Shown here one piece after another: positions 1-8,222 of a stretch of DNA of 64,000 nt. Every line of letters starts with the position of its first letter. Positions within the stretch are counted from its first letter, which is position 1. The notes under the pieces are model-generated. The model was not told the origin of the DNA, searched no databases, and worked only from the letters and a program-made list of their open reading frames with translations. The stretch is from positions 930,001-994,000 of the forward strand of contig NZ_JAUTBD010000001.1 of NCBI RefSeq assembly GCF_030818935.1. Reading direction: 5' to 3'. A program made the translations under genes and the position numbers. The stretch comes from Microbacterium sp. SORGH_AS_1204 (GTDB lineage: Bacteria > Actinomycetota > Actinomycetes > Actinomycetales > Microbacteriaceae).

Positions 1-1079
1 CAGGCACCGCGACCGGCCCCGTCTGCGGCGCGCCGACTCTCCCGGGGCGAGACGGCGGCATCCGCGCGACGGGTCGTCGCCTCTCCTCGGTCACGGCGCT
101 GTCCCTGTGAGGGCGCGGCGACGGCACCCGCCCGGCCCGGGGCGCCCCCGGCGGTTGCGGCGTCCGCCCGGAGCGAGGCGCCCCCGGTGGCGACGTCACC
201 GGCCCGGCCCGAGGAGCCCCCGGCGGTTGCGGCGTCCGCCCGGCCCGAGGCGCTCCCGGCGGTTGCGGCGTCCGCCCGGCCCGGGGCGCCCCCGGCGACG
301 GCACCCGACCGGCCCGAGGCGCCCCCGGCGGTTGCGGCACCCGACCGGCCAGAGGCGCCCCCGGCATGCGCCCGACCCCGCGCCACGGCGAGCAGCCGGA
401 ACGGCGCGGGCGTCTCCACCCGCCACGGCGAGCCGAGGGCTGCGGCCAGCTCCGCAGCGCGGTAGCTGCGCCGGATCGACCGCAGTCCGTCGACGCGCAG
501 GAACGTCCCCGCCGAGAGCGGTGTGATGCCGACCGCGTACAGGCCGTAGGCCAGACGCCCGCGTGCGATGTCGGCGTGCAGCACGGTGCCGGTCGAGAGG
601 GCGAGCGAGTCGTCGGTGAACGTGCGCAGCGCGTCGGCGTCGAGGTGGTGCAGCACATGGTTGCTCACGACGAGATCGAAGCGTTCACCGGCCGCGAGCA
701 GTTCCCGCGAGTCCTGCGCCACGAATCGCACGCCCGGCCGCGCACGCTCACGGGCTGCGGTGATCGCGCGCGGATCGGGATCGGCTCCCACCCACTCGAC
801 GTCGAGACCGTCGCGCGCCGCGAGACCGGCGAGGCGCACGACGACGTCGCCTCCGCCGCAGCCGAGGTCGAGCACGCGGGCGGGGCGGCCGAGGGCGCCC
901 AGCTCGGGCGCGACACGCGTGCGGTAGACATGTCCCCACGCCGACACCAGCCGGTTCACGACGTCGAACCGCCGGTACGTGGCGGCCAAGGCCCCCGGGT
1001 CGCAGTCGGGGTCGTCCATGAGCTCGCGCAGCGCCGTGTCGCGCCGCGAGAGCCCGCGTGGGCGCGCGGCCACGCTCAC
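1..1079 (-). CDS. Class I SAM-dependent methyltransferase with repetitive tail (3' end outside window)
   Basis: This enzyme transfers a methyl group from S-adenosylmethionine, probably to the polyketide made by the synthase encoded just upstream. The SAM-binding motif LDLGCGGGD is near residues 70-78, followed by an acidic GADPDP loop and a VVSNHVLHHL strand. The GTG start overlaps the synthase stop as GTGA, so the two are probably translationally coupled. The recognisable domain ends near residue 233 at PFRLLAV. After it the frame stays open to the window edge as a Gly/Ala/Arg-rich tail built from 12-residue repeats, with no stop seen. The tail may be a disordered extension or a linker into a further domain outside the window. 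The substrate is inferred only from the neighbour. Confidence 0.8.
   Translation of the reverse strand, partial: MSVAARPRGLSRRDTALRELMDDPDCDPGALAATYRRFDVVNRLVSAWGHVYRTRVAPELGALGRPARVLDLGCGGGDVVVRLAGLAARDGLDVEWVGADPDPRAITAARERARPGVRFVAQDSRELLAAGERFDLVVSNHVLHHLDADALRTFTDDSLALSTGTVLHADIARGRLAYGLYAVGITPLSAGTFLRVDGLRSIRRSYRAAELAAALGSPWRVETPAPFRLLAVARGRAHAGGASGRSGAATAGGASGRSGAVAGGAPGRADAATAGSASGRADAATAGGSSGRAGDVATGGASLRADAATAGGAPGRAGAVAAPSQGQRRDRGEATTRRADAAVSPRESRRAADGAGRGA
124..372. repeat. Seven tandem 36-bp (12-codon) repeats
   Basis: About seven units of 36 bp lie end to end; the fifth unit is 33 bp. They share a core of the type ccgcccggcccgaggcgcc followed by cccggcggttgcg. The length is a multiple of three, so the units read in frame within the methyltransferase tail as repeats resembling AATAGGASGRSG. 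Copy differences are mainly gcgtcc versus gcaccc, and gttgcg versus gacg. Confidence 0.85.
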
Positions 1080-2170
1080 GCCGCCGCGCGACGCACGGTG
1101 ATCTTCGCCGCCTCGACCGTCAGGCCCGGCCCGAATGCCAGGGCTGCGACCCGGTCGCCCTCGACGCGGGAGGCGTCGGCGAGCAGGTCGCGCAGGATGA
1201 ACAGCAGCGTCGCGCTCGACATGTTGCCGTGTCGGCGCAGCACGTCGCGCGAGGGCGCGAGGGCGCTGGCATCCAGTCCGAGGGCGTTCTCGACGCGGTC
1301 GAGGATGCTGCGCCCGCCAGGGTGCACGGCCCACGCGTCGACCCGGTCGAGCTCACCCACGACGTCGGCGGCGATGGCGGAGATCTCGCGGCCGATGATG
1401 CGGGGGACCTCGGGCGTGAGGGTCATCTCGAAGCCCGAGTCGCCCACGGTCCAGGCCATGTCCTTCTCACCCTCGTCGGTGACGTGGGTGGCGAATCCGT
1501 CGAGGTCGAGGCCGTCGTGCGAGGAGTCTCCGGATGCCACGACCGCAGCGCCCGCGCCATCGGCGAACACGGAGGCGGCCACGATCTGATCCGGATGCGA
1601 CGAGGTCTGCCAGTGCAGGGAGCACAGCTCAGCGCACGCGACGAGCACCACCGCAGCGGGATCGGCGCCGACGATGCGCGCGGCCAGACGCAGCGCGGGG
1701 ATTGCGGCCGCGCAGCCGATGAAACCGAGGTGGTAGCGCTCCACGGTCGGCGACAGGCCGAGATCGCGCACGAGGTGGTAGTCGGGGCCGGGGGCGAACA
1801 TGCCGGTGCACGACACCGTCACGACGTGCGTCACGGCATCCGTTCCGTATCCGGATCGATCGATCGCCGTGCGCGACGCCGCGGCGAAGAGGGCGGGCGC
1901 GGTGCGGCGGTACTCGTCGTTGCGGGCGCCGGTGGGCGGCATGAGCAGGGTGTCGCCGTCGCGCACTCCCAGTCCGTCACCCGATCCTCCCGCCAACTGC
2001 GGCAGCACGACGTGACGCGTGTCGATGGCTGCGGCGTCGAAGGCCGCGCCCACCAGCCGCTGGCTCTTGCGGTCGAAGCCGGGTTGCGCGGCGAAGAGGT
2101 CGCGCAGGGTGGACTGCTCCACACGCGTGTCGGGCAGGGCCGTGCCGATCGAGAGGATGCGCGCGGTCAT
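1076..2170 (-). CDS. Type III polyketide synthase (chalcone synthase-like)
   Basis: A homodimeric ketosynthase that condenses an acyl-CoA starter with malonyl-CoA units without an acyl carrier protein. The 364-residue protein has the usual family length. The catalytic triad can be placed as Cys121 (VSCTGMFAPG), His283 (AVHPGGRS) and Asn316 (RHGNMSS). The first ATG giving MTARILSIGTALP is chosen because the alignable N-terminus begins there; an upstream TTG would add an unlikely Arg-rich extension. The methyltransferase gene follows with a GTGA overlap, the arrangement seen in actinobacterial type III PKS clusters that make alkylpyrones or similar lipids. The exact product cannot be read from the sequence. 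Confidence 0.93.
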   Translation of the reverse strand: MTARILSIGTALPDTRVEQSTLRDLFAAQPGFDRKSQRLVGAAFDAAAIDTRHVVLPQLAGGSGDGLGVRDGDTLLMPPTGARNDEYRRTAPALFAAASRTAIDRSGYGTDAVTHVVTVSCTGMFAPGPDYHLVRDLGLSPTVERYHLGFIGCAAAIPALRLAARIVGADPAAVVLVACAELCSLHWQTSSHPDQIVAASVFADGAGAAVVASGDSSHDGLDLDGFATHVTDEGEKDMAWTVGDSGFEMTLTPEVPRIIGREISAIAADVVGELDRVDAWAVHPGGRSILDRVENALGLDASALAPSRDVLRRHGNMSSATLLFILRDLLADASRVEGDRVAALAFGPGLTVEAAKITVRRAAA

Positions 2171-2234
2171 GCCCCACTGTAGGCACGGCATCCGACACCG
2201 GGCGCGGGGATGGCGCGCCGCGTATCCGGCGTCT

Positions 2235-2381
2235 ATGGTGCCGCGGGGAACGTCTCCCGACGCCGTCCGCGCTGCGGTCGCGGCCGCACAGGCGCGGTTC
2301 CCGAGCGCGAGGGTCACCGACTTCGTTCCCCTGTTCATCGAGCGGGAGGCGCGTGCGCGGCTCAAACGTGCACACGGCTGA
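2235..2381 (+). CDS. Small helical protein, 48 aa
   Basis: A 48-residue protein beginning MVPRGTSPDAV and ending REARARLKRAHG. It is charged and predicted helical, and it resembles the small actinobacterial proteins annotated as a three-helix bundle dimerisation domain, with the AxxRFPxARVxDFVPLFIER pattern typical of that group. There is no signal peptide and no membrane segment. It lies divergent from the polyketide synthase gene and upstream of a membrane protein gene. The function is unknown. The coding call rests on a plausible ATG and a family-like pattern, so it is moderately sure. Confidence 0.55.
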   Translation: MVPRGTSPDAVRAAVAAAQARFPSARVTDFVPLFIEREARARLKRAHG

Positions 2382-2478
2382 CGCGGCGGCGCCTCGCGCG
2401 ATCGTCACCTGTCAACCCGCTCGGACGGGCCGTCCGCGCGGGCCTACGGTGGCGCTCCCCCCGCGAAAGGACACCGCC

Positions 2479-3078
2479 ATGACGGGCCCCCGCAACGCCG
2501 ACCCCACTCGCGTGACGAATCAGAACGCCGTGCAGAACCCGAACCGCAAGGTCTGGCTCCTGGCATCCGGGTTTCTCGCTCTGATCTCGATCGTGCTGTT
2601 CGCCTTCTCGATCCCCATCGTCGCCGCGTGGGCGTGGATCGGCATCGCGTTCCAGGTGGCAATCTTCGCCGCGCTGCTCGCGAACGGCCTCACCGGGCGC
2701 CGGAGTTCGTACCAGGGCTACATCTTCGCCGTGCTGATGTGCGTACAGGCGGCGGTGGCGCTGCTGGTGATCGTCGTGATCGCCATCGCCGCATGGATGC
2801 CGACGAGCTGGGCTGCGACGACGAAGCGCCGCCCGGCTGTGCGTCGGGCGGCGCTCGTGCGCGGGGAGTCAGTCGCGCAGCGCGCTGCTGACCTCGGTCG
2901 GGCTGTCGAATTCGTCGGCCTTCGCCTCGCGAAGACGCGCGAGCAGTTCCTCGGGCGCGCCGTTGTCTTCGGCGATGCCGATGAGTTCGTGCCGGCCGAC
3001 GGGGTAGTCGACTCCGGCGAGGTACTTCTGCAGTTCGATGGCGTCGGGCAGTTCGGCCACGGTGTTCTCCTTCGGTAG
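2479..3078 (+). CDS. Small membrane protein; C-terminal half of frame doubtful
   Basis: The first about 112 residues look like a real membrane protein: a short polar N-terminus (MTGPRNADPT) and then three hydrophobic segments around residues 25-45, 50-65 and 75-100. ATG is preceded by gaaagga. The frame has no stop after the last membrane segment and runs on through a strong hairpin and antisense through the whole DUF2795 gene on the other strand. That second half has no family resemblance and is probably not natural coding. Either the stop has been lost by an indel, or the protein really has a long unstructured tail. I did not recognise the family. Confidence 0.55.
   Translation: MTGPRNADPTRVTNQNAVQNPNRKVWLLASGFLALISIVLFAFSIPIVAAWAWIGIAFQVAIFAALLANGLTGRRSSYQGYIFAVLMCVQAAVALLVIVVIAIAAWMPTSWAATTKRRPAVRRAALVRGESVAQRAADLGRAVEFVGLRLAKTREQFLGRAVVFGDADEFVPADGVVDSGEVLLQFDGVGQFGHGVLLR
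2825..2855. terminator. Perfect 11-bp hairpin, probable bidirectional terminator
   Basis: The arms agcgccgcccg and cgggcggcgct are perfectly complementary around a 9-nt loop. It lies between the membrane protein and the convergent DUF2795 gene, where a shared terminator is expected. There is no long T run, as is usual in high-GC actinobacteria. Confidence 0.6.
2869..3060 (-). CDS. DUF2795 domain protein
   Basis: A 63-residue acidic protein. The segment IELQKYLAGVDYPVGRHELI, followed by a helical stretch, matches the short actinobacterial DUF2795 family. Family members are soluble, cytoplasmic and of unknown function, often found near stress or envelope genes. Here it sits 21 nt after the SDR gene stop on the same strand, so the two are likely cotranscribed. 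The start codon is an ATG with aggagaacacc upstream on the coding strand. It overlaps antisense with the doubtful tail of the membrane protein frame. Confidence 0.8.
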   Translation of the reverse strand: MAELPDAIELQKYLAGVDYPVGRHELIGIAEDNGAPEELLARLREAKADEFDSPTEVSSALRD

Positions 3079-3081
3079 GGG

Positions 3082-3921
3082 TCAGAGGATGGGCTTGCCG
3101 CCGGTGACGGCGACGCGGGCGCCCGAGACGTAGCTGGCTTCGTCGGAGGCGAGCAGCACGTACACGGGGGCGAGCTCGGCGGGCTGCCCGGGACGGCCCA
3201 TCGGCACCTGCTCGCCGAAGCTCTCGACCTTCTCCGGCGGCATCGTCGCCGGGATCAGGGGTGTCCACACCGGCCCCGGCGCGACGCTGTTGGCCCGGAT
3301 GCCGCGCTCCGCCAACAGCTGCGCGAGAGAGGCCGTCATGTTGGCGATCGCCGCTTTGGTCGCGGCGTACGGCAGCAGCTGCGGCGACGGCATGTCGGAG
3401 TTCACCGAGCTCGACGCGATGATCGACGCGCCCGCCTTCAGGTGCGGGAGCGCGGCCTTGACCAGGTGGAAATAGGCGCTGACGTTCGTCGCCCAGGTGT
3501 AGTCCCACTCGCTGTCCTCGATCTCCTCGAGGGTGTCGTGACTCATCTGGAACGCGGCGTTGATGACGAGGACGTCGAGCTTGCCGAGATGCTGCACGGT
3601 CTGCGCGACCAGGTCGCGGCAGTGCGCGGGGTCGGAGACGTCACCGGGAAGCAGGATGACGCGCCGGCCGGCGTCCTCGACGAAACGCCGGGCCTCCTCG
3701 GCATCCTCGTGCTCGTTCAGGTACGCGATGGCGACATCCGCGCCCTCGCGGGCGTAGGCGAGGGCGACGGCCTTGCCGATGCCGCTGTCGCCGCCGGTGA
3801 TGAGCGCGACCTTTCCCTCGAGCCGTCCGGAGCCGCGGTAGGTCTCGGCGCCGTAGTCGGGTCGCGGGTCCATCTCGTGGTCGGAGCCGGGCACCTCTTG
3901 CTGCTGGGCGGGCTGTGACAT
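3082..3921 (-). CDS. SDR family oxidoreductase (YdaD/general stress type)
   Basis: A short-chain dehydrogenase with an NAD(P) Rossmann fold. The cofactor motif TGGDSGIG is at residues 42-49, the catalytic Ser at about 171 (ASSSVNS) and the YxxxK pair at Tyr185/Lys189. The N-terminal polar extension (about 35 residues, with MDPRPDYGAETYRGSGRL) is the hallmark of the subgroup that includes general stress protein 39 and YdaD/YhdF. These enzymes reduce small carbonyl compounds; the in vivo substrate is unknown. ATG has gaggaggcag upstream, a good ribosome binding site. Length (279 aa) is typical. Confidence 0.92.
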   Translation of the reverse strand: MSQPAQQQEVPGSDHEMDPRPDYGAETYRGSGRLEGKVALITGGDSGIGKAVALAYAREGADVAIAYLNEHEDAEEARRFVEDAGRRVILLPGDVSDPAHCRDLVAQTVQHLGKLDVLVINAAFQMSHDTLEEIEDSEWDYTWATNVSAYFHLVKAALPHLKAGASIIASSSVNSDMPSPQLLPYAATKAAIANMTASLAQLLAERGIRANSVAPGPVWTPLIPATMPPEKVESFGEQVPMGRPGQPAELAPVYVLLASDEASYVSGARVAVTGGKPIL

Positions 3922-3997
3922 CTCTGCCTCCTCGTGGTCGGGGTCGGGCTCACCACCCCACCCGGCCGAGGCGGATCGCGCACGAGGGTTGACAGCC

Positions 3998-4150
3998 GCG
4001 GCCCCCGCCGGCGGGTCTGCACGCTGGGGCCGCGGACCCGCCGGCGGGTCTGCCCGCTCGGGCCGCGAGGGAGGCGCGGCCCCGCCGGCGGGTCTGCACG
4101 CTGGGGCCGCGGACCCGCCGACGGCTCCGCCCGCTCAGGCCGCGAGGGCG
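3998..4150. repeat. Two tandem copies of a 78-bp GC-rich unit
   Basis: A unit starting gcggcccc-cgccggcgggtct is repeated after 78 bp. The second copy runs into the last codons of the glycosyltransferase gene. This suggests that the 3' end of the gene was duplicated into the gap between it and the SDR gene. Each unit also contains internal copies of ccgccggcgggtctgc. Confidence 0.7.
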
Positions 4151-5331
4151 CGGGGCATCAGCAGTCCCGCGATGGCATCGCGGTAGTCGTCGATCATGCG
4201 GCGACGGTCGAGCCGGGCGCGCGCGTCGAGCGCGGCCGCGCGCAGAGCCGCTCGGCGATCCAGCGCGTCGTCCCACGCCGCACCGATGGCATCCGCGTTG
4301 CGCGGGGTGACCAGGCCGAATCCCCGCACCACGCGTGCGGCGTCGCCGACGTCGGTGGTCACCGGGACGGCTCCGGATGCCGCACCCTCGGCGAGACAGA
4401 GGGGGGAGGCCTCCCCGAACGCGCTCGTGAGCGCGACGACATCGGCCGCGCGGTACAGCGCGGGCATGTCTTCGCGCAGGCCCAGGGCGTGCAGCGGCAC
4501 GGCGGCATCCACCCCGCTCTCGGCCCGCAGGGTGAGGAAGGCGGGGTTGTCGGGTGTCATCCCGGCTCCGCAGACGACGTAGTGCGCCCCGGGGGAGCGG
4601 CGGGCGTGCCGCGCCACGGAGCGGAGGAAAAGGCCCGGGTCCTTCATCGCGTCGAACCGCGCGGCGAGCATGATCACATCGGCGGCCTCGGGGATGCCGA
4701 GATCGGCGCGGATCCGCCCGCGCTCCGCGCGCGTGCCCGGGCGGAAGCGTCTGGTGTCGATGCCGTTGTCGATCACCCACGAGTTCTCGGCGGCGACCCC
4801 CGCGCGGGCGTAGGCGAGACACGTCGAGTCGGCGCACGCGATCGTCGCCGTCAGGGCGCCGGACGCAGCCGTGTCGCACAGCCAGCCGAGGGCGGGACCG
4901 GAGTGCGTGGGGTCGGAGCGGTGCAGACACGCGGCGATCGGCCGGTCGGGCAGCAGGCCCGCGCGCTCCAGGGCGACGACGAGGCTCAGGGGCTGCTCCT
5001 TGAGAGAGAGGATGACGTCGGCCTCGGCGAACAGAGCCGCCGCACGGGTCAGCTCTTCGAGCGTGAAATCCTCGGGGGCCAGGGGGCGGTCGCCGGCGAC
5101 CCGGTCGAAGGTGTCGATGCTGACGCCCGCCGTCCGCAACCGGCGGAACCGGGCGTCGTCTCGGGCGAACTGCAGCGACGCGTCGCGGCGCGCCGCCGAG
5201 GTGAGCGAGAGCACGCGGTGCCGCTGCGCGCCGCCGCGGGCGAGCCCCGCGACGACGTCGGAGTGGAGGATGCGCGCACCTCCGGCGAAGAAGCCTTCGT
5301 ACAGCGACAGCACGCGAACGGGTCGGGTCAT
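4135..5331 (-). CDS. Glycosyltransferase family 4-like protein
   Basis: A GT-B type glycosyltransferase of 398 residues, probably transferring a nucleotide-activated sugar in the cytoplasm. The N-terminal half begins MTRPVRVLSLYEGFFAGGAR, with a GGAR glycine loop. The C-terminal half carries VIDNGIDTRRFRPG, AARFDAMKDPGLFLR and FGEASPLCLAEGAASG, the GT4 signature with the E-x7-E type motif. ATG at 5331 is favoured because GGAGG lies 7 nt upstream; a longer frame exists but has no such signal. It stands alone between repeats. Acceptor and sugar cannot be told. Confidence 0.85.
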   Translation of the reverse strand: MTRPVRVLSLYEGFFAGGARILHSDVVAGLARGGAQRHRVLSLTSAARRDASLQFARDDARFRRLRTAGVSIDTFDRVAGDRPLAPEDFTLEELTRAAALFAEADVILSLKEQPLSLVVALERAGLLPDRPIAACLHRSDPTHSGPALGWLCDTAASGALTATIACADSTCLAYARAGVAAENSWVIDNGIDTRRFRPGTRAERGRIRADLGIPEAADVIMLAARFDAMKDPGLFLRSVARHARRSPGAHYVVCGAGMTPDNPAFLTLRAESGVDAAVPLHALGLREDMPALYRAADVVALTSAFGEASPLCLAEGAASGAVPVTTDVGDAARVVRGFGLVTPRNADAIGAAWDDALDRRAALRAAALDARARLDRRRMIDDYRDAIAGLLMPRALAA

Positions 5332-5486
5332 CGGGGCGCCTCCGGGGGTGGGGATCGGACATCGCGGTCGCGGTCGTCCCATGCTGGAGGCTCGACCCGG
5401 GGTCGTGGGTTACGCCCGGACGACCATCGAGTGAACGCGAGCGCACGGGCGACCCGTTTCGCGGACCGACCCCGGAACGCAGAAAC

Positions 5487-5523
5487 CGACGCGCCGACTC
5501 AGGGGGTGGAGTCGACGCGCCGG
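5487..5523. terminator. GC-rich hairpin downstream of the DUF3618 operon
   Basis: Arms gacgcgccgactc and gagtcgacgcgcc pair with two mismatches around an 8-nt loop. It lies 94 nt past the DUF3618 stop and upstream of the glycosyltransferase start. It is a plausible factor-independent terminator for the operon transcribed leftward. Confidence 0.5.
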
Positions 5524-5616
5524 CGGGATGGGACGGGTCAGGCGCGGGGTGCGGCGGTGCTGCGCGCGTGAGCCGCGGGACGGAGCGAGCCCGGTGCTCC
5601 GCCCCGCGGCGCCCCC

Positions 5617-6180
5617 TCACGCGTCGCGGACGGTGCTCCCTGCGTCCTGCGCGCGGTCCCGCACGGTGGAGGCCGCGTCGGTGGACTCGTCCTTCACGTG
5701 CGCGACGGCTTCGGTCGCCCGGTCCTTCACGGCGGCCGCGGCGTCCTGCACCGGCTCTTTCAGGTCGTCGGCGATCTCGCGCGCGACATCCTTGGCGCCC
5801 TCGACGAGCGGTTGCGCCTTGTCCTTCGCCTTCGCCGCCGCGTCGCGCTCCGCGCGGGTGGGGGGAATCAGCGACGCCAGCACGAGCCCCGCTCCGAAGG
5901 CGACCAGACCCACGGCGAGGGGATTGCCTTTGACCTTCTCCGTCGCGTGATGCGCGGCGTCGCCGGCGTGGTGGGCGAGATCGGATGCCGCCGAGCCCGT
6001 GTCGTCGGCGGCACCCATGACGCGGTCCCGCACGCGCCCCACGGCGGCGTGCACCTTGCTCTTCTGCCGTTCCACGATCTTCGCGGGCGTCACCTTGTCG
6101 GCCAGGGCGTCCACGTCGGACCCCAGTTCGGCGCGCGTGCGCTCGATGTCGGCGCGGATGGCTTCCGGTGAATCGGTCAT
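5617..6180 (-). CDS. DUF3618 domain protein
   Basis: A 187-residue protein with the DUF3618 N-terminal signature (residues 3-50): SPEAIRADIERTRAELGSDV then DALADKVTP. This is followed by a membrane segment around NPLAVGLVAFGAGLVLASLIP and a long Ala/Lys/Asp-rich helical tail with repeated VKDxAxDA-type heptads, similar to LEA-like or apolipoprotein-like stress helices. It is probably a membrane-anchored envelope protein. The start ATG overlaps the upstream stop as ATGA. It is the third gene of a coupled three-gene operon with a holin-like and a Thr/Ala-rich membrane protein. Function is unknown. Confidence 0.85.
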   Translation of the reverse strand: MTDSPEAIRADIERTRAELGSDVDALADKVTPAKIVERQKSKVHAAVGRVRDRVMGAADDTGSAASDLAHHAGDAAHHATEKVKGNPLAVGLVAFGAGLVLASLIPPTRAERDAAAKAKDKAQPLVEGAKDVAREIADDLKEPVQDAAAAVKDRATEAVAHVKDESTDAASTVRDRAQDAGSTVRDA

Positions 6181-6590
6181 CGGTTCTCCTCGTTCCTGGT
6201 GAATGCTTCCGGGATCTCCTGCAGGGTCGCGGCGGTCTGCGGCGCGCCCTGCACTTTCTTCAACTGGGTGCGACCGACCGCGAACAGGATGCCGCCGATC
6301 ACGGCCCAGATCACGGCGACGATCACGGCCGACCACGCCTCGCCCACGAGCAGCGCGAGGGCTGCCCACAGTGCGATCGACAGGAACAGCACGGCCATGC
6401 CGGCGGCGTATCCCGCCCCGCCGAGCAGGCCCGCGCCCTTGGCCGACTGCGACGCAGACTCCTTGACCTCGGCCTTGGCGAGGGCGAGCTCCTGACGCAT
6501 CAGCGTCGACATGTCGCGCGTGACCTCGCCGACGAGCTCGCCGAGCGACGTGGTCGCGGCGCGGCGCTCAGACGGTGTCGGGTCGGTCAT
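6177..6590 (-). CDS. Phage holin family / holin superfamily III protein
   Basis: A 137-residue protein. The N-terminal amphipathic part (SLGELVGEVTRDMSTLMRQE then LALAKAEVKESA) followed by two adjacent transmembrane segments matches the actinobacterial putative holin-X family (superfamily III). In chromosomes these are not lysis genes but small membrane proteins found beside DUF3618 proteins. The start at MTDPTPSERR lies inside the end of the upstream gene (23-nt overlap), and its own stop overlaps the next start, so all three genes are translationally coupled. Exact role is unknown. Confidence 0.85.
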   Translation of the reverse strand: MTDPTPSERRAATTSLGELVGEVTRDMSTLMRQELALAKAEVKESASQSAKGAGLLGGAGYAAGMAVLFLSIALWAALALLVGEAWSAVIVAVIWAVIGGILFAVGRTQLKKVQGAPQTAATLQEIPEAFTRNEENR

Positions 6591-7383
6591 GCGATCCCTC
6601 CTCACGGGTGCCCTCGAGTCGGGCTGCCGATTCGGTGTACAGGGGCGGGTCGCCGCCGTCGACACCGGTGGTCAGCCCCGTGTCGTCGATGTCCGCACCG
6701 ACGACGCCGTCGGGAGCGGTGTCCGCGAAGGCCGGCGTGCTCGTGGCGACCCCGGCGGGCACAGTGCCCACCCCGCTCGGCAGGGGCGGCGCATCACCGG
6801 CCGTGCGGGCCGCCGCGTCGGCCTGCGCGAAGCGAGGACCACCCAGGGAGTCCGATCCACTCGACGACGAGGTTCCGGATGCCGCGCCGGCGGCGATCGC
6901 GCGGCTCAACCGCCCCACCACGACCCCCGCGATGGCGGCGACGGCGATGAAGGTGCCGGGGCGCCGTCGCGCGAAGGTCGTGACCTCCTGCAAGAGCTGC
7001 TGGGGATCGCGGTCGCCGAGCCAGGTGCCGACGGTCGACAGGTGTCCCGCCGCGCGCCGCACGAGCTCGCCTGCCATTCCGCCGTTCTCGTCGGCCTCGG
7101 CCATGCGCGAGAGGTCGGTGCCCATCGATCCCAGACCGTCGGCGAGCCGACGCTGCTGGGTGGCGGCGTGGTCCGACAGCTCCCTGCCCGACTGCGCCAC
7201 CACGTCGCCGAGTCGGGCTTTCGCCTCACCGGCGACGGCGGCCGCTTCGTGTGCTCCCGTCTGGGCGACTCCGCGTGCGGCCTCACCCGCGGTGCGGGTG
7301 ACTTCCGACGCTTCGTGCGTTGCGGTCTGGGCCTTACCGGATGCGCCGGTGTCCTCGTCGTTCGACATGTTGAACTGCGACAT
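6568..7383 (-). CDS. Hypothetical protein with helical repeats and one membrane segment
   Basis: A 271-residue protein, first in a three-gene operon. Residues 15-95 are polar Ala/Thr/Glu-rich helix with repeated AxxAAxVAGEAKARLGD-type segments. A single hydrophobic segment (TFIAVAAIAGVVVGRLSRAI) lies near residues 143-162, and the rest is a low-complexity Gly/Ser/Thr/Asp tail. There is a strong ribosome binding site, ggaaggagcgacc, before ATG. The partner genes encode a holin-like protein and a DUF3618 protein, so a membrane-associated envelope or stress role is inferred. I do not recognise a named family. Confidence 0.75.
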   Translation of the reverse strand: MSQFNMSNDEDTGASGKAQTATHEASEVTRTAGEAARGVAQTGAHEAAAVAGEAKARLGDVVAQSGRELSDHAATQQRRLADGLGSMGTDLSRMAEADENGGMAGELVRRAAGHLSTVGTWLGDRDPQQLLQEVTTFARRRPGTFIAVAAIAGVVVGRLSRAIAAGAASGTSSSSGSDSLGGPRFAQADAAARTAGDAPPLPSGVGTVPAGVATSTPAFADTAPDGVVGADIDDTGLTTGVDGGDPPLYTESAARLEGTREEGSHDRPDTV

Positions 7384-7658
7384 GGTCGCTCCTTCCGTGT
7401 CTGAGGGACTCCGGTCTAGGCGCGCGACGGCTCCTTCGCCGCGGGCCTTGCGCCGCCTCCGGGCACATGCAACGCGCGACCCGTCCGGGCGGCGGCGCGT
7501 TCCGGCCAGCGGCTGAATCGCCGTCGTCCGGTGAGGCGCGGGTCATCCGTTGCGGACTTGTCCGCCAGGACCCGAAGGGGGTGCGGGGGCGTGCGCGATG
7601 CCGCCCCCGGAATGCAACCTGCGCGTCCACCTCGCGGAACTGGGTACGATCGGGGGTC

Positions 7659-8111
7659 GTGCCTACCTCTTCCGAGACCACCTCGCCGCCCGTCGCCGGG
7701 TCGGCACTGGGGCGTGCCCTGCTCGCCTACGGGGAGGCTCGGCGCAACGCCGCGGCCGAGGCGCGTCGCGCGCTGTCGCTCAACGAGCTCGATGCGCGCG
7801 CGCTGCTTTTCGTGGCGGAGAACCCGGGGGCTCGTCCGTCGCACGTGCGGGATCATCTCGGCATCACGTCGGCCGGCGTGACGACATTGATCGATCGTCT
7901 CGTGCAACGGGGTGCGGTTCGTCGTGATCTCGACGACGTCGACCGGCGCGTGAACCACATCACCGCGACCGTCGACCTCGACGTGCCGCCCTGGTCCGCG
8001 CTGCGCGCGTTCGACGCCGGTATCGAGGCAGCGATCGCGACCATCGATCCCACGGAGGCGCGGCGGACGGCCGAGACGCTCGAGCGCATCATCGGAACCG
8101 TCGCGGGCTGA
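7659..8111 (+). CDS. MarR family transcriptional regulator
   Basis: A 150-residue winged-helix regulator that probably binds DNA as a dimer. The helix-turn-helix region includes RPSHVRDHLGITSAGVTTLI (about residues 65-85), then DRLVQRGAVRRDLDDVDRRV, the wing with the conserved D-x-R-DRR-like motif of MarR proteins. GTG at 7659 gives MPTSSETTSPP; a -10-like TACGAT ends 8 nt before it, so a leaderless or near-leaderless transcript is possible. A small hairpin (ccggc-gat-gccgg, 8129-8141) follows the stop. Target and ligand are unknown; the divergent three-gene operon about 275 nt upstream is one candidate target. Confidence 0.85.
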   Translation: MPTSSETTSPPVAGSALGRALLAYGEARRNAAAEARRALSLNELDARALLFVAENPGARPSHVRDHLGITSAGVTTLIDRLVQRGAVRRDLDDVDRRVNHITATVDLDVPPWSALRAFDAGIEAAIATIDPTEARRTAETLERIIGTVAG

Positions 8112-8222
8112 GACGCGGGTCTTCACGACCGGCGATGCCGGCCGCGTATTCGGCTGCAGGCCGTTGGGGCGGTCGCGAGGATGCCGCTGACGTGACCGTG
8201 CGCGTGCGAACGCCGGATCGGG

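Noticed and set aside
1..2170. A full secondary-metabolite cluster
   Set aside because: Only a type III PKS and one methyltransferase are visible; the cluster may continue left of the window, but nothing more can be supported here.
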